Part shown: piece by piece, positions 7,344 through 16,355 of the stretch
Position numbering within the stretch: position 1 is the stretch's first letter
Layout of the letters: the number at the start of each line of letters is the position of its first letter
Source: Acinetobacter terrae
Lineage (GTDB): Bacteria > Pseudomonadota > Gammaproteobacteria > Pseudomonadales > Moraxellaceae
Assembly (NCBI RefSeq): GCF_013004375.1
Contig: NZ_JABERI010000001.1
Span: forward strand, 248,001 to 312,000
Length of the DNA: 64,000 bases
Direction: 5' to 3'
The notes under the pieces: model-generated
Database searches by the model: none
Told to the model about the DNA's origin: nothing
The model's input: the letters and a program-made list of their open reading frames with translations, nothing else
Translations under genes and position numbers: made by a program

Positions 7344-9566
7344 ATGCCAAATATACCATCGACTCCATCCGACATTTATCGCATTCGTGTTGCTGTACCG
7401 GTCTATATTTATGACTGTTTTGATTACACTTTAACGGCTGAACAATACCAGCAAGCTGAAGTAGGGGCACGTGTTGCCGTATCATTTGGACGGCAAAATC
7501 TGGTCGGCATTATTGTTGAAAAATTAACAGCAGATACTCCGATTGATCCACGTTTTAAGCTCAAAGCCATTACCGAACTGCTGGATGAGCAGGCAATTTT
7601 AGATTGGAAAACTTTAAGTTTATTGACCTGGTCAGCTCAATATTATCAATTTCCGATTGGTGAAGTTTTTCAAAGTGCCTTACCGACATTCTTGCGTCAG
7701 GGAAAACCGTATAATTTATTGGCGCGGATGTGGAAAGTTCTGGATTTAGCTGCTGAAGCCAAAGTTACACGCTCTGAAAAACAACGAGAAGCTTATAAAG
7801 TCCTGAAATTACATCCTCAGGGAACCACAGAAAATATTTTAAATTTGGCCGGCATTGAAACAGCAACACTGAAAGCTTTAGAAAAAAAAGACATTGTTGA
7901 ATGTGTTTTAGAAAATCAGGATTTCAGTCCACAGCCTGTCACACTGGCTCAAATGCCGTTAACGGCGAATGAGGACCAAAAGAAAGCGGTACAACAGGTA
8001 CTTAAAGCACAGAAAAAATATCAGGCCTTTTTACTTGATGGCTTAACCGGTAGCGGTAAAACCGAAGTCTATTTGCAAATCATGCAAGAGGTGTTGAAAC
8101 AAGGCAAACAAGTCTTAGTTCTGGTTCCTGAAATTGGTTTAACCCCACAAACCATTAGCCGGTTTCAGTCGCGTTTCCACGGCAATATTGTGCTGCTGCA
8201 TTCAGGGCTGAATGATTCAAAACGTCTGCAAGCCTGGCAAGCTGCCCAAACCGGTAAGGCCTCAATTATTCTCGGTACACGTTCTGCCATTTACACCCCG
8301 CTGCCGAATTTGGGCTTGATCATTCTAGATGAAGAACACGACCTCTCCTTCAAGCAACAAGAAGGCTTTAGATATCACGCCCGTGATGTCGCGATGTATC
8401 GTGCACACCTAGAAAGCTGTCCGATTATTTTGGGTTCAGCAACGCCCAGTATTGAAAGTTATGCACTGGCTGATTCAGGAAAAATGATGCGTTTGGAATT
8501 GAATCAGCGTGCGGGTATCGCGCTGATGCCAAAGATTCATCTCATTGATCTAAAAATTGCCCAAAAACAAAATGGCATTAGCCAAAGCCTGATTGATGAA
8601 ATTCAAAAGCGGCTGGATAAAAAAGAACAGGTGTTGGTGTTTTTAAACCGCCGTGGTTATGCACCGGTACTAATTTGTGAAAGCTGTGCATGGCAGGCGA
8701 AGTGTCCACATTGTGATGCCAACTTTACCGTGCATCGGCAGCCATATCAGCATTTGCATTGCCACCACTGTGGCAGCATTCATCGTCTGCCAGAGCAATG
8801 CCCGCAGTGTAAGCATACCGAATTAAAACCGATTGGGATGGGCACAGGCAAAGTTGAAGAAAATTTACAAGCATTGTTTCCCAACTTCGATGTGATTCGC
8901 GTAGATCGCGACTCCACCAGTCGGGTCGGCAGCTGGCAAAAAATTTATGACAAGATCCAGAAAAGTGAACCGATTATTTTGCTCGGCACACAGATGCTGG
9001 CTAAGGGACACCATTTTCCTTATGTAACTTTGGTGGCGATTCTCGATATTGATTCCGGCTTGCTCAGTGTGGATTTTCGCGCTACCGAACGTACGGCGCA
9101 ATTGATTATCCAGGTCGCAGGTCGTGCTGGACGGGGTGAACGTAAAGGTGAAGTGTATTTACAAACTCTGCGACCTGATCATCCACTTTTGAATACCTTA
9201 ATCCAAGAGGATTATCGTCATTTTGCCAAGCAGACCTTAAAAGAACGTCAAGCCGCTTTGTTACCCCCTTTCCGTTATGCGGCACTTATTCGCTGTGAAT
9301 CGAAAAGTCAGGAACAGAATCAGGAGTTCTTACAACAACATGCCCAAGCGCTAAGACAGATTTCTGAAAACCTGATTGATATCTGGGGACCGATTCCAGC
9401 ACCGATGGAACGTAAAGCCGGACGCTATCAGGCACATATGGTGCTATTGTCGCAGGACCGTGCCCGATTACACTTTTATATTCGTGCGTGGTGGCAAAAT
9501 ATGTTGCATCAAAAGCCCTCAACCATGAAACTTACACTCGATATAGACCCTCAGGAATTAAGCTAA
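7344..9566 (+). CDS. priA: Primosomal replication restart helicase PriA
   Basis: Superfamily 2 3'-5' DNA helicase that recognises stalled forks and recombination intermediates and starts primosome assembly. The N-terminal 3'-DNA-binding domain begins IYRIRVAVPVYIYDCFDYTL. Motif I is GLTGSGKTEVYLQ (near residue 233) and motif II is LDEEHD. The zinc-binding region has paired cysteines (CESCAWQAKCPHCDANF, then CHHCGS and CPQCKH). AGRAGRG is motif VI. At 740 aa it is close to the family norm. It diverges from gspF across about 150 bp. Confidence 0.97.
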   Translation: MPNIPSTPSDIYRIRVAVPVYIYDCFDYTLTAEQYQQAEVGARVAVSFGRQNLVGIIVEKLTADTPIDPRFKLKAITELLDEQAILDWKTLSLLTWSAQYYQFPIGEVFQSALPTFLRQGKPYNLLARMWKVLDLAAEAKVTRSEKQREAYKVLKLHPQGTTENILNLAGIETATLKALEKKDIVECVLENQDFSPQPVTLAQMPLTANEDQKKAVQQVLKAQKKYQAFLLDGLTGSGKTEVYLQIMQEVLKQGKQVLVLVPEIGLTPQTISRFQSRFHGNIVLLHSGLNDSKRLQAWQAAQTGKASIILGTRSAIYTPLPNLGLIILDEEHDLSFKQQEGFRYHARDVAMYRAHLESCPIILGSATPSIESYALADSGKMMRLELNQRAGIALMPKIHLIDLKIAQKQNGISQSLIDEIQKRLDKKEQVLVFLNRRGYAPVLICESCAWQAKCPHCDANFTVHRQPYQHLHCHHCGSIHRLPEQCPQCKHTELKPIGMGTGKVEENLQALFPNFDVIRVDRDSTSRVGSWQKIYDKIQKSEPIILLGTQMLAKGHHFPYVTLVAILDIDSGLLSVDFRATERTAQLIIQVAGRAGRGERKGEVYLQTLRPDHPLLNTLIQEDYRHFAKQTLKERQAALLPPFRYAALIRCESKSQEQNQEFLQQHAQALRQISENLIDIWGPIPAPMERKAGRYQAHMVLLSQDRARLHFYIRAWWQNMLHQKPSTMKLTLDIDPQELS

Positions 9567-9625
9567 GTCAAAGTTCATGCTTTGCTTAACATTTTTGAAT
9601 TTAAAATAAATTCTAGGACAGGCTG

Positions 9626-11467
9626 ATGTCGCTACTGTTACAAATTACGATTTTCCTGGGAGCTTCCCTACTCTTGGTGCCACTGGCCAAGCGCTTTGGA
9701 ATCGCCACCGTACTCGGCTATTTGTTTACAGGAATTTTGCTCGGTCCCAGCGCATTAAATCTGGCCAGTGACCCTGAATCGATTCAAGAACTGGCTGAAT
9801 TTGGCGTTATTTTATTGATGTTTATTATTGGCTTGGAGCTACGTCCACAACGATTGTGGGAAATGCGTAAATCCATCTTTTTAATGGGCAGTCTACAAGT
9901 CGGCATCACCGGCATTATTCTTGCCATCCTGATCTTTTTTGCCTTAAACCAAAGCCTCTCTGCAAGTTTTGTAATTGGAACGGCATTGGCTTTATCCTCT
10001 ACCGCCTTTGTCCTGCAACTGCTTTCTGAAAAACAACAACTCAACACCACCTTTGGGCAGCAATCCTTTTCTATTTTACTGTTCCAAGATATTGCTGCCA
10101 TTCCTCTGCTGGCAATTATCCCCTTATTGGCCGGCACTGAATCGACCCATCATGGCGTTGCCTATTTTGCCGCGATTATTGCGACCTTTAGCGGTTTGTT
10201 CCTGTTTAGCCGCTATATGATGCGTCCATTTTTCCGCTTTGTGGCAAAAAGTGGCGCACATGAACTGATTACTGCAGTAGGTTTGTTTATTGTCTTGGGT
10301 GTGGTTGCGCTGATGGATGTACTCGGGATCAGTACGACATTGGGGGCTTTCTTAACTGGGGTTCTACTGGCAGATTCTGAATTCCGTCATGAACTTGAAG
10401 CCAGTATTGCGCCCTTTAAAGGACTGTTACTCGGGCTATTCTTTATGACAGTCGGCATGACCACACAACTCTCCTTATTGGTGGATATGCCTTGGCTGAT
10501 TATTGGCGGCGCACTCACTTTAATGCTGGTCAAAAGTCTGACTCTCACTGCAATCGCCCGTTATTTAAAATATTCATGGCGCAACAGTTTGCTGCTTGCC
10601 ACCTGCTTAGCTCAAGGCGGTGAATTTGCCTTTGTAGTGCTGAAAGTCGCCAGTAGTGAAAAAGTATTAACCCAGGCTATTCTTGAGCCTTTAACATTGA
10701 TTGTTACACTTTCAATGGTGCTCACCCCGATGCTGTATTGGCTGATTAGCGCCTGGTTTATTCCATTGATCGATAAAGAAAAAGCACCTATTTATGATGA
10801 AATTCCAGATACCCATAATCCGATGATCATTGCGGGATTTGGGCGTTTTGGACAGATTATTGCCCGTATCGCCCATTTACAGCATCAATCTTTTACTGCA
10901 ATTGACAGTAATTTAGAAAAAGTTGATTTCGTGCGAAAATATGGCGGTACGGTATACTATGGTGATGCCACACAACCGGATATCTTACGTTCTGCAGGTG
11001 TTGAACACGCCAAAGTTTTTGTTCTGGCGATTGATGATATTGAAGACTCGATGAATGTCGCACGTCATATTCGCTTAAACTATCCGAATCTAAAACTTTT
11101 GGTGCGTGCACGAGATCGCCATCATGTGCATTTACTGCGTGATTTAGGCGTAGAACATATCTGGCGTGAAACCTATTTGTCATCACTGGGTATGGCCTAT
11201 CGTGCCTTGCGTGAATTGGATATCAGTGAAGAAGATGCTTATAAAAGCATTGAATTGTTTCGTGATTACGATGAAAAATTATTGGTTCAGCAACAACGGG
11301 TCTATACCGATGAACAAAAGATTTATGAAACTCATCGTAATGCTTTGGCAGAGCTGGAACACTTATTTGAAAGTGATGCTCAAATTCGTCAAGAACCGAC
11401 TGGCGTCAATTTACAACGCGGCTTAGAACATCAGCGTATTGATGTCACAAGAGATGATAGTAACTAG
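9626..11467 (+). CDS. Kef-type K+/H+ antiporter (CPA2 family)
   Basis: Monovalent cation:proton antiporter-2 protein. Around twelve hydrophobic segments fill residues 1-380. A cytoplasmic TrkA-N (RCK) nucleotide-binding domain begins near residue 395 with MIIAGFGRFGQIIARI and continues through YYGDATQPDILRSAG. The architecture matches KefB/KefC, which export potassium under electrophile stress with glutathione control. The C-terminal tail after residue 520 is charged. The start ATG has a TAGGACAGG region upstream. KefB and KefC cannot be told apart safely, and no KefF/KefG ancillary gene is adjacent. Confidence 0.9.
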   Translation: MSLLLQITIFLGASLLLVPLAKRFGIATVLGYLFTGILLGPSALNLASDPESIQELAEFGVILLMFIIGLELRPQRLWEMRKSIFLMGSLQVGITGIILAILIFFALNQSLSASFVIGTALALSSTAFVLQLLSEKQQLNTTFGQQSFSILLFQDIAAIPLLAIIPLLAGTESTHHGVAYFAAIIATFSGLFLFSRYMMRPFFRFVAKSGAHELITAVGLFIVLGVVALMDVLGISTTLGAFLTGVLLADSEFRHELEASIAPFKGLLLGLFFMTVGMTTQLSLLVDMPWLIIGGALTLMLVKSLTLTAIARYLKYSWRNSLLLATCLAQGGEFAFVVLKVASSEKVLTQAILEPLTLIVTLSMVLTPMLYWLISAWFIPLIDKEKAPIYDEIPDTHNPMIIAGFGRFGQIIARIAHLQHQSFTAIDSNLEKVDFVRKYGGTVYYGDATQPDILRSAGVEHAKVFVLAIDDIEDSMNVARHIRLNYPNLKLLVRARDRHHVHLLRDLGVEHIWRETYLSSLGMAYRALRELDISEEDAYKSIELFRDYDEKLLVQQQRVYTDEQKIYETHRNALAELEHLFESDAQIRQEPTGVNLQRGLEHQRIDVTRDDSN

Positions 11468-11517
11468 CTTGTGTTTTACAATGTAGACACCATTAACACG
11501 GGCTATTGGAGAAATTT

Positions 11518-12393
11518 ATGTCTGAATTACGTCAACGCTTTTATATTGAAAATTGCCCGATTCGTGGTGAAGTGGTGCATCTTGAAAGTGTTTTGCAAAC
11601 CATTCTTGCCCAACGTGACTATCCGCAAGCAATTCAAGTACTTTTAGGTGAGATGCTCAGTGCTACAGCCCTACTTGCAAGCACTCTTAAAATTAAAGGG
11701 CGTATTAGCCTGCAAATTCAGGCAGCCGGTACATTCAAATGGGCCATGGCGGAATGCAACCATTTAGGTGAATTACGTGCTTCAGCAGATTACGAAGAAG
11801 ATCCACGCTTCTTTCAAGCAGAGAGCAGCAGCACGGTTTTTAAGGCTCTCGTCAGTCCTGTACTGTTTATTAATATTGAACCTGAATTTGGTGAGCGCTA
11901 TCAGGGCATCGTTCCAATTGAACACGACACCTTAGCTGGTTGTTTAATGCAGTATTATGATTTATCTGCACAAATTCCAACAAAAATTCGCTTAGCCAGT
12001 ACCGCAGAAAGCTCAGGTGGTTTACTCATTCAACTGTTACCGCGTATTAATGAAGAAGAACAGCAACTTGTCGATGACGATCTCTGGCCACGCCTGACCA
12101 TGTTGACTGACACATTAAAGCCAGAAGAACTGACCGACCTCGAAGCTACAGAAATTCTCTACCGTTTATACAATGAAGAAGATGTTCGTTTACCAGAAGT
12201 GGAACAGTTAAGCTTTGGTTGTACCTGTTCTAAAGATCGTTGTGCCAATGCACTGATTCAAATTGGCGTTGAAGCGGTACGTGAAACCTTGGAGTTTCAA
12301 AATCCGATTACCATGGATTGCCAATTCTGTAGCACCCGATACAGCTTTACAGCCGAAGAAGCCTTTGGATTATTTGGTAAACATCTGAGTTAA
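11518..12393 (+). CDS. hslO: Redox-regulated chaperone Hsp33
   Basis: Holdase chaperone activated when oxidation releases zinc from its C-terminal cysteines. The four zinc ligands are visible as CTCSKDRC (Cys-X-Cys) and CQFC (Cys-X2-Cys). The N-terminal domain includes YPQAIQVLLGEMLSATALLA and AECNHLGELRASA. The frame runs back to a TTG at 11506, but the ATG at 11518 follows TTGGAGAAATTT, a good ribosome site, and gives the usual length of 291 aa. It is a stand-alone gene with its own terminator. Confidence 0.95.
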   Translation: MSELRQRFYIENCPIRGEVVHLESVLQTILAQRDYPQAIQVLLGEMLSATALLASTLKIKGRISLQIQAAGTFKWAMAECNHLGELRASADYEEDPRFFQAESSSTVFKALVSPVLFINIEPEFGERYQGIVPIEHDTLAGCLMQYYDLSAQIPTKIRLASTAESSGGLLIQLLPRINEEEQQLVDDDLWPRLTMLTDTLKPEELTDLEATEILYRLYNEEDVRLPEVEQLSFGCTCSKDRCANALIQIGVEAVRETLEFQNPITMDCQFCSTRYSFTAEEAFGLFGKHLS

Positions 12394-12410
12394 TTCAACT
12401 TAAGTCCGTA

Positions 12411-12442
12411 AAAAGAGTAGCGATATGGCTGCTCTTTTTTTT
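12411..12442 (+). terminator. Terminator after hslO
   Basis: AAAGAGTAGC stem, GATATG loop, GCTGCTCTTT stem with one G-T pair, then a run of T. Confidence 0.85.
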
Positions 12443-12609
12443 AATGCTAAATTTAACTCCCCTCCTGTCTGTTTCCTGATTTAGATGCAGGTTTGTGACT
12501 TGTAATCTGGTTGTTTTTAAGTAAAATTCCATACCGAAATAAAGCAAATAATGTCAATAAAGCTTTTATTTCTACTACATAAAAATAAATTAATGAGTGG
12601 AATATTTAC

Positions 12610-13038
12610 ATGAACACAAAAATAACTTTGAGTGGATTAGTACCTATTGCCAGTAGCATGATTCACGCAGAAACAGCTGACTTAGCCGGATCATGGAAAA
12701 CCATTGACGATAAAACAGGATATGCCCGTGCAGACGTTTTAATCACCAAACAAAAAAATGGAATTTACCTTGGAAAAATTATCAAAGTTCATGCCATTCC
12801 AAACCGCCCTGCTATTGATAATTGTGAAAAATGTAAAGGAGCATTAAAAAATGCAGCGTTGATTGGTCTTCCTATCTTTTCAGGCTTTAAGCAGAATCCT
12901 AAAAATAAAGATGAATTTATTGACGGTCATGTTCTGGATCCACTTTCAGGTCATGTCTATCAGGGCAAAGGACGCCTCAATGCACGTGGAAATGTGCTTA
13001 CACTACGCGAATTTATTGGCACAAGCCTGTTAAGTTAA
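12610..13038 (+). CDS. DUF2147 secreted protein, copy 1, shortened at the C-terminus
   Basis: First of three tandem DUF2147 paralogues. The start resembles a signal peptide (MNTKITLSGLVPIASSMIHA), though it is less hydrophobic than in copies 2 and 3. The conserved core LAGSWKTIDDKTGYARADV follows, then the CEKC pair and FIDGHVLDPLSGHVYQGKGRL. The protein ends at TAA (13036-13038). The same frame then encodes T-V-S-W-I-R-T-E before a second stop at 13063-13065. That matches the conserved ending (RNITWVKN, RSVTWIKY) of copies 2 and 3. A nonsense change has therefore probably removed the last beta strand. DUF2147 has no established biochemical role; periplasmic location is inferred. Confidence 0.8.
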   Translation: MNTKITLSGLVPIASSMIHAETADLAGSWKTIDDKTGYARADVLITKQKNGIYLGKIIKVHAIPNRPAIDNCEKCKGALKNAALIGLPIFSGFKQNPKNKDEFIDGHVLDPLSGHVYQGKGRLNARGNVLTLREFIGTSLLS

Positions 13039-13065
13039 ACAGTGTCATGGATTAGGACTGAATAA
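13039..13065 (+). pseudogene. Relic C-terminal codons of DUF2147 copy 1
   Basis: Eight in-frame codons (TVSWIRTE) plus a stop follow the premature TAA of the gene ending at 13038. They align with the conserved SVTWIKY ending of the third copy. Confidence 0.7.
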
Positions 13066-13288
13066 AAATAATCTTCAGTTATCACAGGTTTTCATATAAA
13101 AACTTGTGCTTTTATCCAACCCATTTCTTAATTTATTTTTATAGCCTTATTCACATAATAAAGTTATTAATTTTTATTTATTTAACTGGTAATAACCGCT
13201 TAAATTCGTTATAAATAAAACCATAATTTTTTTATGCCTTTATTATGTTAGGTATTTTTCTCTCGTTTTACTTGGGGTTAAACGGTTT

Positions 13289-13750
13289 ATGAACTCAAAA
13301 TCACGTACTTCTCTTTTTATGCTGTTGACTGCAACAATCAGCTTTTCTAGCTTTGCTTCTACCGATCCTTTAATTGGCAAATGGAAAACCATTGATGACC
13401 GAACTGGCTACTCATTATCGGATGTGATCATTCAAAAAGATAAGAATAATCATTATTCAGCCACAATTGTCGATGTTCGTGCTGTACCCGGTGCTTATCA
13501 AAATACGGTTTGCGCAAAATGTATCGGTACCAATAAAAACAAACCTCTTGTTGGCCTGACTACGCTTTCTGGTTTAACCCTGCATCCTGATAAGAATAAT
13601 GAATTTATTGACGGTACTTTTTTAGATCCTGTCACAGGACAGCAATACCCTGCTCGTGCACGACTGGGCAATCATGGAAAACATTTGATTATTCGCGGAT
13701 CTAAAGACGGCTCCGCCGTCGGTCGAAATATTACCTGGGTCAAAAATTAA
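13289..13750 (+). CDS. DUF2147 secreted protein, copy 2
   Basis: Full-length paralogue of 153 aa with a clear signal peptide (basic start, hydrophobic LFMLLTATISF, SSFA cleavage region). The mature protein begins near STDPLIGKWKTIDDRTGYS. It shares CAKC, NEFIDGTFLDPVTGQQYPARARL and the ending ITWVKN with its neighbours. The two cysteines may form a disulfide in the periplasm (inference). About 250 bp of AT-rich DNA lies upstream and a terminator follows, so it probably has its own promoter. Function is unknown. Confidence 0.85.
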   Translation: MNSKSRTSLFMLLTATISFSSFASTDPLIGKWKTIDDRTGYSLSDVIIQKDKNNHYSATIVDVRAVPGAYQNTVCAKCIGTNKNKPLVGLTTLSGLTLHPDKNNEFIDGTFLDPVTGQQYPARARLGNHGKHLIIRGSKDGSAVGRNITWVKN

Positions 13751-13756
13751 TCCTCT

Positions 13757-13782
13757 AAAAGCCCTGTTCTGGGCTTTTTTTT
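13757..13782 (+). terminator. Terminator after DUF2147 copy 2
   Basis: AAAAGCCC stem, TGTTCT loop, GGGCTTTT stem and T-tract. Confidence 0.9.
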
Positions 13783-13935
13783 AATATCAATTAATCTAAA
13801 AAATAAAGCAACAAACATAATTTATTGTTTTTGTGAGATATTTGGCTTTTATTTGTTTGATTTTTCAAGTAATTATCGCTATAAATTAGATGTTTTACTC
13901 TAAAACTAAAAATATTTCATTTTAAGGGGAGATTA

Positions 13936-14403
13936 ATGAAGAAGTTATATAAAGGTATTTTCGCAGGGATAATTTTGGCAACACTTTCTTCATCAAGTTT
14001 TGCTGAAAGCGAAAATGATCCTTTAGTCGGCAAATGGAAAACGATTGATGACCGTACCGGTTATTCGCGTGCCGATGTTGAAATTAGTAAAAAACCCGAT
14101 GGGACTTATGAAGGCATTATTGTCGCGACCCGCAACGTTCCGGGATCAGAAAAAATGGGAATCTGTTCCAATTGCCCGGGCAACTTGAAAAACAAACCCT
14201 TTCTCGGTTTACCTTTTATCTGGGGTTTTAAACAGAATCCGGATAACCCGCGTGAATTTAATCATGGCCGCGTACTTGATCCTATTGGCGGTAAAGTCTA
14301 CAAAGGTAAGGCACGTATAAGTGCAAGTGGCAGGCATTTAAATCTTCGTGGTTATGTGGGAGTTTCAGTGATTGGACGCAGTGTAACCTGGATTAAATAT
14401 TGA
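13936..14403 (+). CDS. DUF2147 secreted protein, copy 3
   Basis: Third tandem paralogue, 155 aa, with a strong ribosome site (AAGGGGAG) before the ATG. The signal peptide is IFAGIILATLSSSSFA; the mature part begins near ESENDPLVGKWKTIDDRTGY. It keeps the CSNC pair, the FNHGRVLDPIGGKVYKGKARI block and a complete GRSVTWIKY ending. It shares more with copy 1 in the central KQNP segment than copy 2 does. Each copy has its own upstream AT-rich region, so the three seem to be independently transcribed. Function is unknown. Confidence 0.85.
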   Translation: MKKLYKGIFAGIILATLSSSSFAESENDPLVGKWKTIDDRTGYSRADVEISKKPDGTYEGIIVATRNVPGSEKMGICSNCPGNLKNKPFLGLPFIWGFKQNPDNPREFNHGRVLDPIGGKVYKGKARISASGRHLNLRGYVGVSVIGRSVTWIKY

Positions 14404-14421
14404 TCTTATTCAAGATTTCTA

Positions 14422-14449
14422 AAGGCTCCTAATAAGGAGCCTTTTTTTT
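14422..14449 (+). terminator. Terminator after DUF2147 copy 3
   Basis: AAGGCTCCT stem, AATA loop region, AGGAGCCTT stem and T-tract. Confidence 0.92.
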
Positions 14450-14547
14450 GTCATAACTTGAAACAATAAGGTACATATCTACACTATTTCAGTTTCATGA
14501 AAGGCACAATAATGATTAAAACCTAACCAATTCTAGCTTAAGATTTT

Positions 14548-15516
14548 ATGTCTAAAAGTCATTATGAAGTTCTTGGTATTACGCGTAATGCCACACCCGA
14601 TCAAATAAAGAAAGCCTATCGAAAATTGGCTCGAAAATATCATCCGGACGTAAGTAAAGAAGCGGATGCAGAAGAAAAAATGCAAGCCATTAACGTTGCT
14701 TATGACACTTTAAGCAATGAAGAGAAAAAAGCCGAATATGATTTTCAGCTTGATCATCCTGAAGCTTTTTATCAATCTGGGGCACAGACAGGGACAGGCG
14801 GTTTTGATAATACCCGCTTCTACCGTCAGGGATTTGACCAACAGGGTCATTCAGACTTTAGTGGCTTTGAAGATCTTTTCGGACGTTTCGGTTCTGGCTT
14901 TGGTGGAGGGAATTATCAATATCAAAAGCAACAAAGACAGCAGCAGCGCAGCTATCAAGGTGAAGACCAACACGCCAGTATCGAAGTCGATGTGGCGATT
15001 GCATACCACGGATCAACCCAACAGATCACCTTGCAAATTCCGACTTTAAATGCTTTTGGTGAAGCTGAAGTTCAACGCAAAACCTTACAAGTAAAAATCC
15101 CGAAAGGGATGAAAGAAGGTCAACACATCCGCCTTGCGGGACAAGGTCAAACGGGAGTCAATGGCGGGAAAAATGGCGATCTTTATATTGAAATTCACTA
15201 TAAAGATACCGAAAAAATTCGAGTTGAAGGCGCAGATATTTACTACACCATCAATGTTGCGCCATGGGAAGCAGCATTAGGACAAAGTATTGAAACTTCA
15301 ACGCCTGAAGGGACGAAAGTTCAGGTGAATCTGCCTAAAAATGCAAAGACAGGTCAGCAACTTCGGCTAAAAGGTAAAGGGATACCCAGCAAAACACCAG
15401 GTCATTTATTCCTGGTTTTAAATATCGTGTATCCAGCTGCGCAAACTGAACATGAACAGCAGGCTTATCAAGCTTTTGCGGAAGCTTTTTCAGCATTTAA
15501 GCCTCGCAATGCTTAA
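14548..15516 (+). CDS. cbpA: Curved DNA-binding protein CbpA (DnaJ-like co-chaperone)
   Basis: Class II J-protein that stimulates DnaK and also binds curved DNA. The J domain fills residues 1-70 with the HPD motif at residues 32-34. A glycine/phenylalanine/glutamine-rich linker follows (SGFGGGNYQYQKQQRQQQRS), then two DnaJ C-terminal beta domains (QITLQIPT, KIPKGMKEGQHIRLAGQGQ). There are no zinc-finger cysteines, which separates it from DnaJ itself. The next gene is the CbpM regulator, 10 bp downstream. That pairing is diagnostic. Confidence 0.94.
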   Translation: MSKSHYEVLGITRNATPDQIKKAYRKLARKYHPDVSKEADAEEKMQAINVAYDTLSNEEKKAEYDFQLDHPEAFYQSGAQTGTGGFDNTRFYRQGFDQQGHSDFSGFEDLFGRFGSGFGGGNYQYQKQQRQQQRSYQGEDQHASIEVDVAIAYHGSTQQITLQIPTLNAFGEAEVQRKTLQVKIPKGMKEGQHIRLAGQGQTGVNGGKNGDLYIEIHYKDTEKIRVEGADIYYTINVAPWEAALGQSIETSTPEGTKVQVNLPKNAKTGQQLRLKGKGIPSKTPGHLFLVLNIVYPAAQTEHEQQAYQAFAEAFSAFKPRNA

Positions 15517-15526
15517 GGAGAGAATC

Positions 15527-15865
15527 ATGACCACTATTCATTATCGTGAAATTATATGTGATGGGTTTAATCATGCGGAAGTCATTGATGAGCATCATAG
15601 TTTTGATTTAAAGCACTTTGCTGATGCCTGTGGACAAAGTCCGGAATGGGTTTTACAACTTCTCGAATACGATATTTTAGATACCCGCCCAGAAGAACGT
15701 ATTCACCAGTTTTTTGGTGATGATGTTTCTCGTGCACGTCGGGCTTATCGTTTACAACGCGACTTTGATGCCAGTCTTTCTGCGGTGGCGATGATGCTGG
15801 ATTTAATTGATGAAGTGCAACAATTACGCAAGCAAGTTAAACATATGAATGTAAAAGACTCTTGA
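15527..15865 (+). CDS. cbpM: Chaperone modulator CbpM
   Basis: Small MerR-like helical protein that binds the CbpA J domain and inhibits its co-chaperone and DNA-binding activity. The protein is 112 aa, starting at the ATG at 15527, which follows AAGGAGAG. The frame opens further upstream inside cbpA, but that start is not credible. The sequence includes FADACGQSPEWVLQLLEYDIL, typical of CbpM, and a C-terminal helix (LDLIDEVQQLRKQV). It is co-transcribed with cbpA. Confidence 0.92.
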   Translation: MTTIHYREIICDGFNHAEVIDEHHSFDLKHFADACGQSPEWVLQLLEYDILDTRPEERIHQFFGDDVSRARRAYRLQRDFDASLSAVAMMLDLIDEVQQLRKQVKHMNVKDS

Positions 15866-15885
15866 TTGAGCTTTTAAAACTGAAT

Positions 15886-15911
15886 CGTACTGTTCTATAT
15901 GAACAAGTACG
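15886..15911. terminator. Hairpin downstream of cbpM
   Basis: CGTACTGTTC and GAAC-A-AGTACG pair around a TATAT loop, with a single bulged base. It is followed by a weak T-rich stretch. It is a possible terminator or processing site. Confidence 0.5.
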
Positions 15912-15962
15912 TGGCTGTTATTTTTATCCTAAACACCCACTTTGTGAGAATAATCTAGGCTT

Positions 15963-16229
15963 ATGAAAACCAAAGAATGTAATAAAAAAGTAAAAAAGAT
16001 GTTCCCTGAACATCAGGAACTGATCCATAAACTACGTCATGATGACCCTCATTTTGCCAAGATATTTGAGAGTCATCAGGAACTGGATAAAGAAATCGCT
16101 CAACTTGAACTCAATCCGGTCAATCTGATCAATGATGATATTGAGTCAATGAAGCGCAAAAAACTAAAAATAAAAGATGAAATATATAAAATACTGACGC
16201 GAAATTCTCAAGTGGTTGATATTTCTTAA
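15963..16229 (+). CDS. YdcH-like (DUF465) small helical protein
   Basis: An 88-aa charged helical protein. MFPEHQELIHKLRHDDPHFAKIF and the later MKRKKLKIKDEIYKIL match the layout of the YdcH/DUF465 family, whose function is unknown. Family members usually begin at the equivalent of Met13 (15999). The ATG at 15963 has TAGG nearby, while 15999 has only an A-rich leader, so I keep 15963 and note the alternative. It is a single gene between cbpM and corA. Confidence 0.75.
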   Translation: MKTKECNKKVKKMFPEHQELIHKLRHDDPHFAKIFESHQELDKEIAQLELNPVNLINDDIESMKRKKLKIKDEIYKILTRNSQVVDIS

Positions 16230-16323
16230 CTTTTAATCTTAATAAGAAAAGACAGATCATTCCACTTATCTGAGTTTAAGTTTAGGGCAACTTATTTGGT
16301 TGCGCTTAAAAATAGGATTTCTT

Positions 16324-16349
16324 TTTATAAAAAGCGATTTATAAAAAGC
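16324..16349. repeat. 12-bp direct repeat, period 14
   Basis: TTTATAAAAAGC occurs at 16324-16335 and again at 16338-16349, separated by GA, just past the 3' end of corA. Confidence 0.7.
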
Positions 16350-16355
16350 AAACCT

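Noticed and set aside
16324..16349. Direct repeat as an attachment site
   Set aside because: It is only 12 bp, very AT-rich, has no integrase nearby and is probably chance or slippage.
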